A stretch of 33,691 nt of DNA from Planctomycetota bacterium (lineage in GTDB: Bacteria; Planctomycetota; Phycisphaerae; SM23-33). The notes under the pieces are model-generated. The model saw only the letters and a list, made by a program, of their open reading frames with translations. It was not told the DNA's origin and ran no database searches. Each line of letters starts with the position of its first letter. Position 1 is the stretch's first letter. The stretch lies in contig JAKPKY010000223.1 of NCBI GenBank assembly GCA_029553505.1, positions 1 to 33,691 of the forward strand, read 5' to 3'. Positions 31,793-33,691 of the stretch are shown here, piece by piece. A program made the position numbers and the translations under genes.

Positions 31793-31908
31793 GCGCGGCA
31801 AAACCCGCCGCGCACGTTTTGCCCCGCACCCTGCCCGAACAGGATTTATCGGCATTTTCCAGGCCATTTGTTCGCGGTTTTCCCGCCATTTTCCCCCGCG
31901 CCGGCCGC

Positions 31909-31936
31909 TTGTTTTTCGCCTCACAGCCGCTATCCT
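31909..31936 (+). promoter_or_regulatory. Candidate promoter for the phosphatase-like gene
   Basis: TTGTTT (31909-31914), a 16-base spacer and TATCCT (31931-31936). The -10 box ends 6 bases before the ATG, implying a leaderless message. Confidence 0.45.
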
Positions 31937-31942
31937 GCTGGC

Positions 31943-32953
31943 ATGGCCGACCGGAACGACACCTCCTCGCGCAGCCGCTTCGCATGGCTCCTGGGGAGCG
32001 TCGTGCTCGCGCTGGCCGTCGCCGCCGGCGGGTACTACCTCTATCTCCGCTTCTTCGCCGGCAACTTCCACACCGTCGTTCCGGGGCAGGTGTATCGCTC
32101 GGCCCAGCCGTCGGACAGCCAACTCCGCCGCTGGACCCAGCGCTACGGCCTGCGCACCGTCATCAACCTGCGCGGCGAGAGCTCGCGCGACTTCTGGCCG
32201 GCCGAGGTCGCGCTGGCCGAGCAACTCGGCCTGCGCCACGTCAACCTCAAGCTCTCGGCGATGCGCCTCCCGCCGCGCCCGCTGCTGCTGGCGCTGGCCG
32301 ACGCCCTCGAGACGGCCGAGCGCCCCATGCTCATCCACTGCGCCCACGGCGCCGACCGCACGGGCCTGGCGAGCGTGATGGCGGCGATGGCCGTCGGAGG
32401 CCAGCCCTACGACGCCGCGCGCGAGCAACTGTCGGCGCGATACCTGCACCTTGCCGACGATGACGACGGCATCGGCGCGGTGGCCGGGCTGTACGAATCC
32501 GCCTGCGCCGCGCACGGGCGGCCCACCGGCGGCTGGCGCGAGTTCCGCCGCTGGCTCGACGAGGAGTACTGGCCGTACTACTACCGCGTGGAGATCGTCG
32601 CCCCGCGCGAGCTGAGCGCGCGCCCGGGCGAGCGCCTGACCGTCGAGGTGACCGTCGTCAACCGCTCCGGCGAAACGCTGCCCGCAGCCGACGCGGCACG
32701 CCAGTTCAACCTGGCCGTCTTCACCGGCAGCAGCGCCGCTGACTCGCCCGACCGCGAGCTGGGCCCGCGCACGCCGCTGGGCCGCCGCGACCTGCCGCCG
32801 GGGCAGTCCGTCGCCGTGACGCAGACGATCGTCGTGCCGCGCGACCTGCCCGTCGGCGACGTGACGATCCACTTCGACGTCGTCGAGGAGCATCGCACGT
32901 GGTTCGCCCGCCAGGGCTCGCCCGTGCCCGGCTGCACGCTGCACGTCCGCTGA
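31943..32953 (+). CDS. Membrane-anchored tyrosine/dual-specificity phosphatase-like protein
   Basis: 336 residues. One N-terminal membrane helix (FAWLLGSVVLALAVAAGGYYLYL) followed by a phosphatase domain at about 35-190: VVPGQVYRSAQPSDSQLRRW, TVINLRGESS (general-acid region) and the P-loop MLIHCAHGADRTGLA, which is the Cys-x5-Arg active site. The last 120 residues (VEIVAPRELSARPGERLTVEVTVVNRSGETL and on) look like an Ig/CARDB-type beta-sandwich. The domain probably faces the periplasm; substrate unknown. No ribosome binding site is present. Confidence 0.82.
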   Translation: MADRNDTSSRSRFAWLLGSVVLALAVAAGGYYLYLRFFAGNFHTVVPGQVYRSAQPSDSQLRRWTQRYGLRTVINLRGESSRDFWPAEVALAEQLGLRHVNLKLSAMRLPPRPLLLALADALETAERPMLIHCAHGADRTGLASVMAAMAVGGQPYDAAREQLSARYLHLADDDDGIGAVAGLYESACAAHGRPTGGWREFRRWLDEEYWPYYYRVEIVAPRELSARPGERLTVEVTVVNRSGETLPAADAARQFNLAVFTGSSAADSPDRELGPRTPLGRRDLPPGQSVAVTQTIVVPRDLPVGDVTIHFDVVEEHRTWFARQGSPVPGCTLHVR

Positions 32954-33048
32954 TTCCGTTTGGGGAAATGGCCGCGAATGCCGTGAACAAAAAAGTAGGG
33001 CGAGCAACTTGCTTGCTCGCGGAATTTCTTGTTCGTGCAGTTCGCGCC

Positions 33049-33130
33049 GGGTGCCACGCATGCCTCCGGCATGTGTGCTCTTCCGACGACAGGGATAAAA
33101 GACACGCACAACGGAGTTGTGCGTGGCACC
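33049..33130. repeat. Double-hairpin element with GGGTGCCAC ends, copy 2
   Basis: GGGTGCCAC then CACGCATGCC-TCC-GGCATGTGTG (one wobble), the joining sequence CTCTTCCG, a spacer with AGGGATAAAAG, and hairpin CACGCACAAC-GGA-GTTGTGCGTG followed by GCACC. It forms the first 84 bp of the longer 133-bp direct repeat. Confidence 0.75.
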
Positions 33131-33422
33131 TAGCTTGAATGTCGTGGTATTTTTCAGGCCCGACGGGCCGGGGGAGGGTAGCCGGGGGCGAGGCGAGTCC
33201 GCAGGACGAGCAAGCCCCCGGTAAGCGCGCCTCAATTGACAGAGCCCCGAAGGGGCGAGGGAGAATCGTGACCGGCTTTTCCGATGCCCCTTCGGGGCTG
33301 GCGCGGAAAGAATTCGTGTCCGGGGGTTCCGCGCCGGCCAACAGCGCCGTCGCGTCACCCCCGGCTACCGTCCGGCGCCCTTTCAGGGCGAGAAGGCGAA
33401 AGGAGGGCCTCGGCCTGCGGCC

Positions 33423-33505
33423 GGGTGCCACGCATGCCTCCGGCATGCGTGCTCTTCCGGCGACAGGGATAAAGGACACGCACAACGAAGTTGTGCGTGG
33501 CACCC
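33423..33505. repeat. Double-hairpin element with GGGTGCCAC ends, copy 3
   Basis: Hairpin 1: CACGCATGCC-TCC-GGCATGCGTG (10 bp, perfect). Joining sequence CTCTTCCG. Hairpin 2: CACGCACAAC-GAA-GTTGTGCGTG (10 bp, perfect). Ends GGGTGCCAC/GTGGCACCC. Same architecture as copy 1 at 24799 but with different arm sequences. Confidence 0.8.
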
Positions 33506-33553
33506 AGCTTGAATGTCGTGGTATTTTTCAGGCCCGACGGGCCGGGGGAGGGT

Positions 33554-33691
33554 CCGAACCGGTAACATCGTTTACAGAATGACCGGGCACATGGTTTACA
33601 CATTTTGGCGTTAGCATTCCCGTCGAAGGAGACGGGACATGCCATGGATGGAGACCTGTGCGGTGACCGAGCGAATGCGGATGGTATTGGA
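33554..33691 (+). mobile_element. Left end of an IS481-like insertion sequence (runs off the window)
   Basis: The second 133-bp repeat is identical in form to the first up to 33553 and then changes to CCGAACCGGTAACATCG, which marks the insertion boundary. The next 85 bases have GTTTACA repeats (GGTAACATCGTTTACAG and GCACATGGTTTACAC) like the terminal inverted repeats of this group, then a transposase start. The right end is outside the window. Confidence 0.6.
33639..33691 (+). CDS. IS481-type transposase, N-terminal fragment (runs off the window)
   Basis: ATG 33639 has AAGGAG 8 bases upstream. The visible codons read MPWMETCAVTERMRMVL, close to the MPWKE...MDxRxxF start shared by many IS481/IS3-like integrase-core transposases. 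The helix-turn-helix and DDE domains lie beyond the window, so family assignment rests on these 17 residues and on the element's left-end sequence. Confidence 0.6.
   Translation, partial: MPWMETCAVTERMRMVL

Larger units (their letters stand above)
32954..33553. repeat. Repeat-filled region after the phosphatase-like gene
   Basis: No gene seen in 600 bases. It contains a small stem GCGAGCAA-CTTGC-TTGCTCGC (33000-33020), two 133-bp direct repeats (33047-33179 and 33421-33553, five differences seen), and between them further palindromes: AGCCCCGAAGGGGC (33243-33256) complementary to GCCCCTTCGGGGCT (33286-33299), and CGCCCTTTCAGGGCG (33376-33390). Confidence 0.75.

Noticed and set aside
33047-33553. 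CRISPR-like repeats
   Set aside because: Only two long copies separated by 241 bp, each with internal palindromes; no short regular spacers and no cas genes.
1-33691. tRNA genes, prophage or toxin-antitoxin modules
   Set aside because: I saw no tRNA-like T-arm GTTCGA with matching acceptor stems, no phage structural genes and no typical toxin-antitoxin pair. GTTC words in the palindromes are part of hairpin arms.

Overview
The window is about 33.7 kb of very GC-rich bacterial chromosome, and nearly every gene is a core or housekeeping gene. Three things suggest a member of the Planctomycetota, probably of the Phycisphaerae type. One is the mix of genes: large SRP RNA, a TPR protein with two RNA polymerase alpha-CTD-like domains, a DksA-like protein with a lysine-rich tail, and an enlarged LspA. 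The second is the density of intergenic palindromes. The third is the presence of Kdo synthesis (KdsA, hence an outer membrane) together with MurD. This assignment is inference; no rRNA gene or marker alignment is available here.

Layout. Positions 1-2589 (minus): start of murD and two M16 peptidase subunits that split the active site between them. 2710-4213: gpsA, then a GxxExxY (PD-(D/E)XK-like) nuclease gene enclosed in inverted repeats. 4225-10655 (minus): YycJ-like metallo-beta-lactamase-fold protein, yajC, tgt and a 1239-residue hybrid histidine kinase. 10868-12625 (minus): kdsA and a diacylglycerol-kinase-family gene, divergent from the TPR/alpha-CTD gene and a SpoIID-like lipoprotein gene. 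15508-20014: SRP RNA, a convergent PLD-like gene, then dnaX, a DUF4870-like gene, ybaB and recR. 20466-24752: xylA, a secreted vWA-like protein (minus) and ribD. 24913-26823 (minus): an ECF sigma factor, its likely anti-sigma factor and a small secreted protein. 27157-31674 (minus): rlmN, a nucleoside-deoxyribosyltransferase-like gene, an M48-type membrane protease, lspA and a dksA-like gene. 31943-32953: an anchored tyrosine-phosphatase-like protein. The end of the window holds palindromic repeats and the start of an IS481-like insertion sequence.

Much of the cell biology concerns the envelope and gene expression: peptidoglycan (MurD, SpoIID), lipid and Kdo synthesis (GpsA, DagK-like, KdsA), protein export and lipoprotein maturation (SRP RNA, YajC, LspA), membrane proteolysis (M16, M48), tRNA/rRNA modification (Tgt, RlmN), and replication/repair (DnaX, YbaB, RecR).

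The most unusual content lies between genes. Several families of dispersed palindromic elements occupy many of the intergenic spaces. One (flanks containing AGAGCGGGATTTCA) carries the GxxExxY nuclease gene in one copy and no gene in the other, as expected of an autonomous and a non-autonomous form of a mobile hairpin element. A second (GGAAC/GTTCC arms) occurs at least four times and forms, with a CCACGAATT motif, 77-bp inverted repeats on both sides of recR. A third has fixed GGGTGCCAC/GTGGCACCC ends but two perfect hairpins whose arm sequences change between copies. Other notable points are an A10 slippery run in dnaX with stops close behind in both alternative frames, a possible structured RNA upstream of the M48 gene, and several -10 boxes so close to start codons that the mRNAs may be leaderless.
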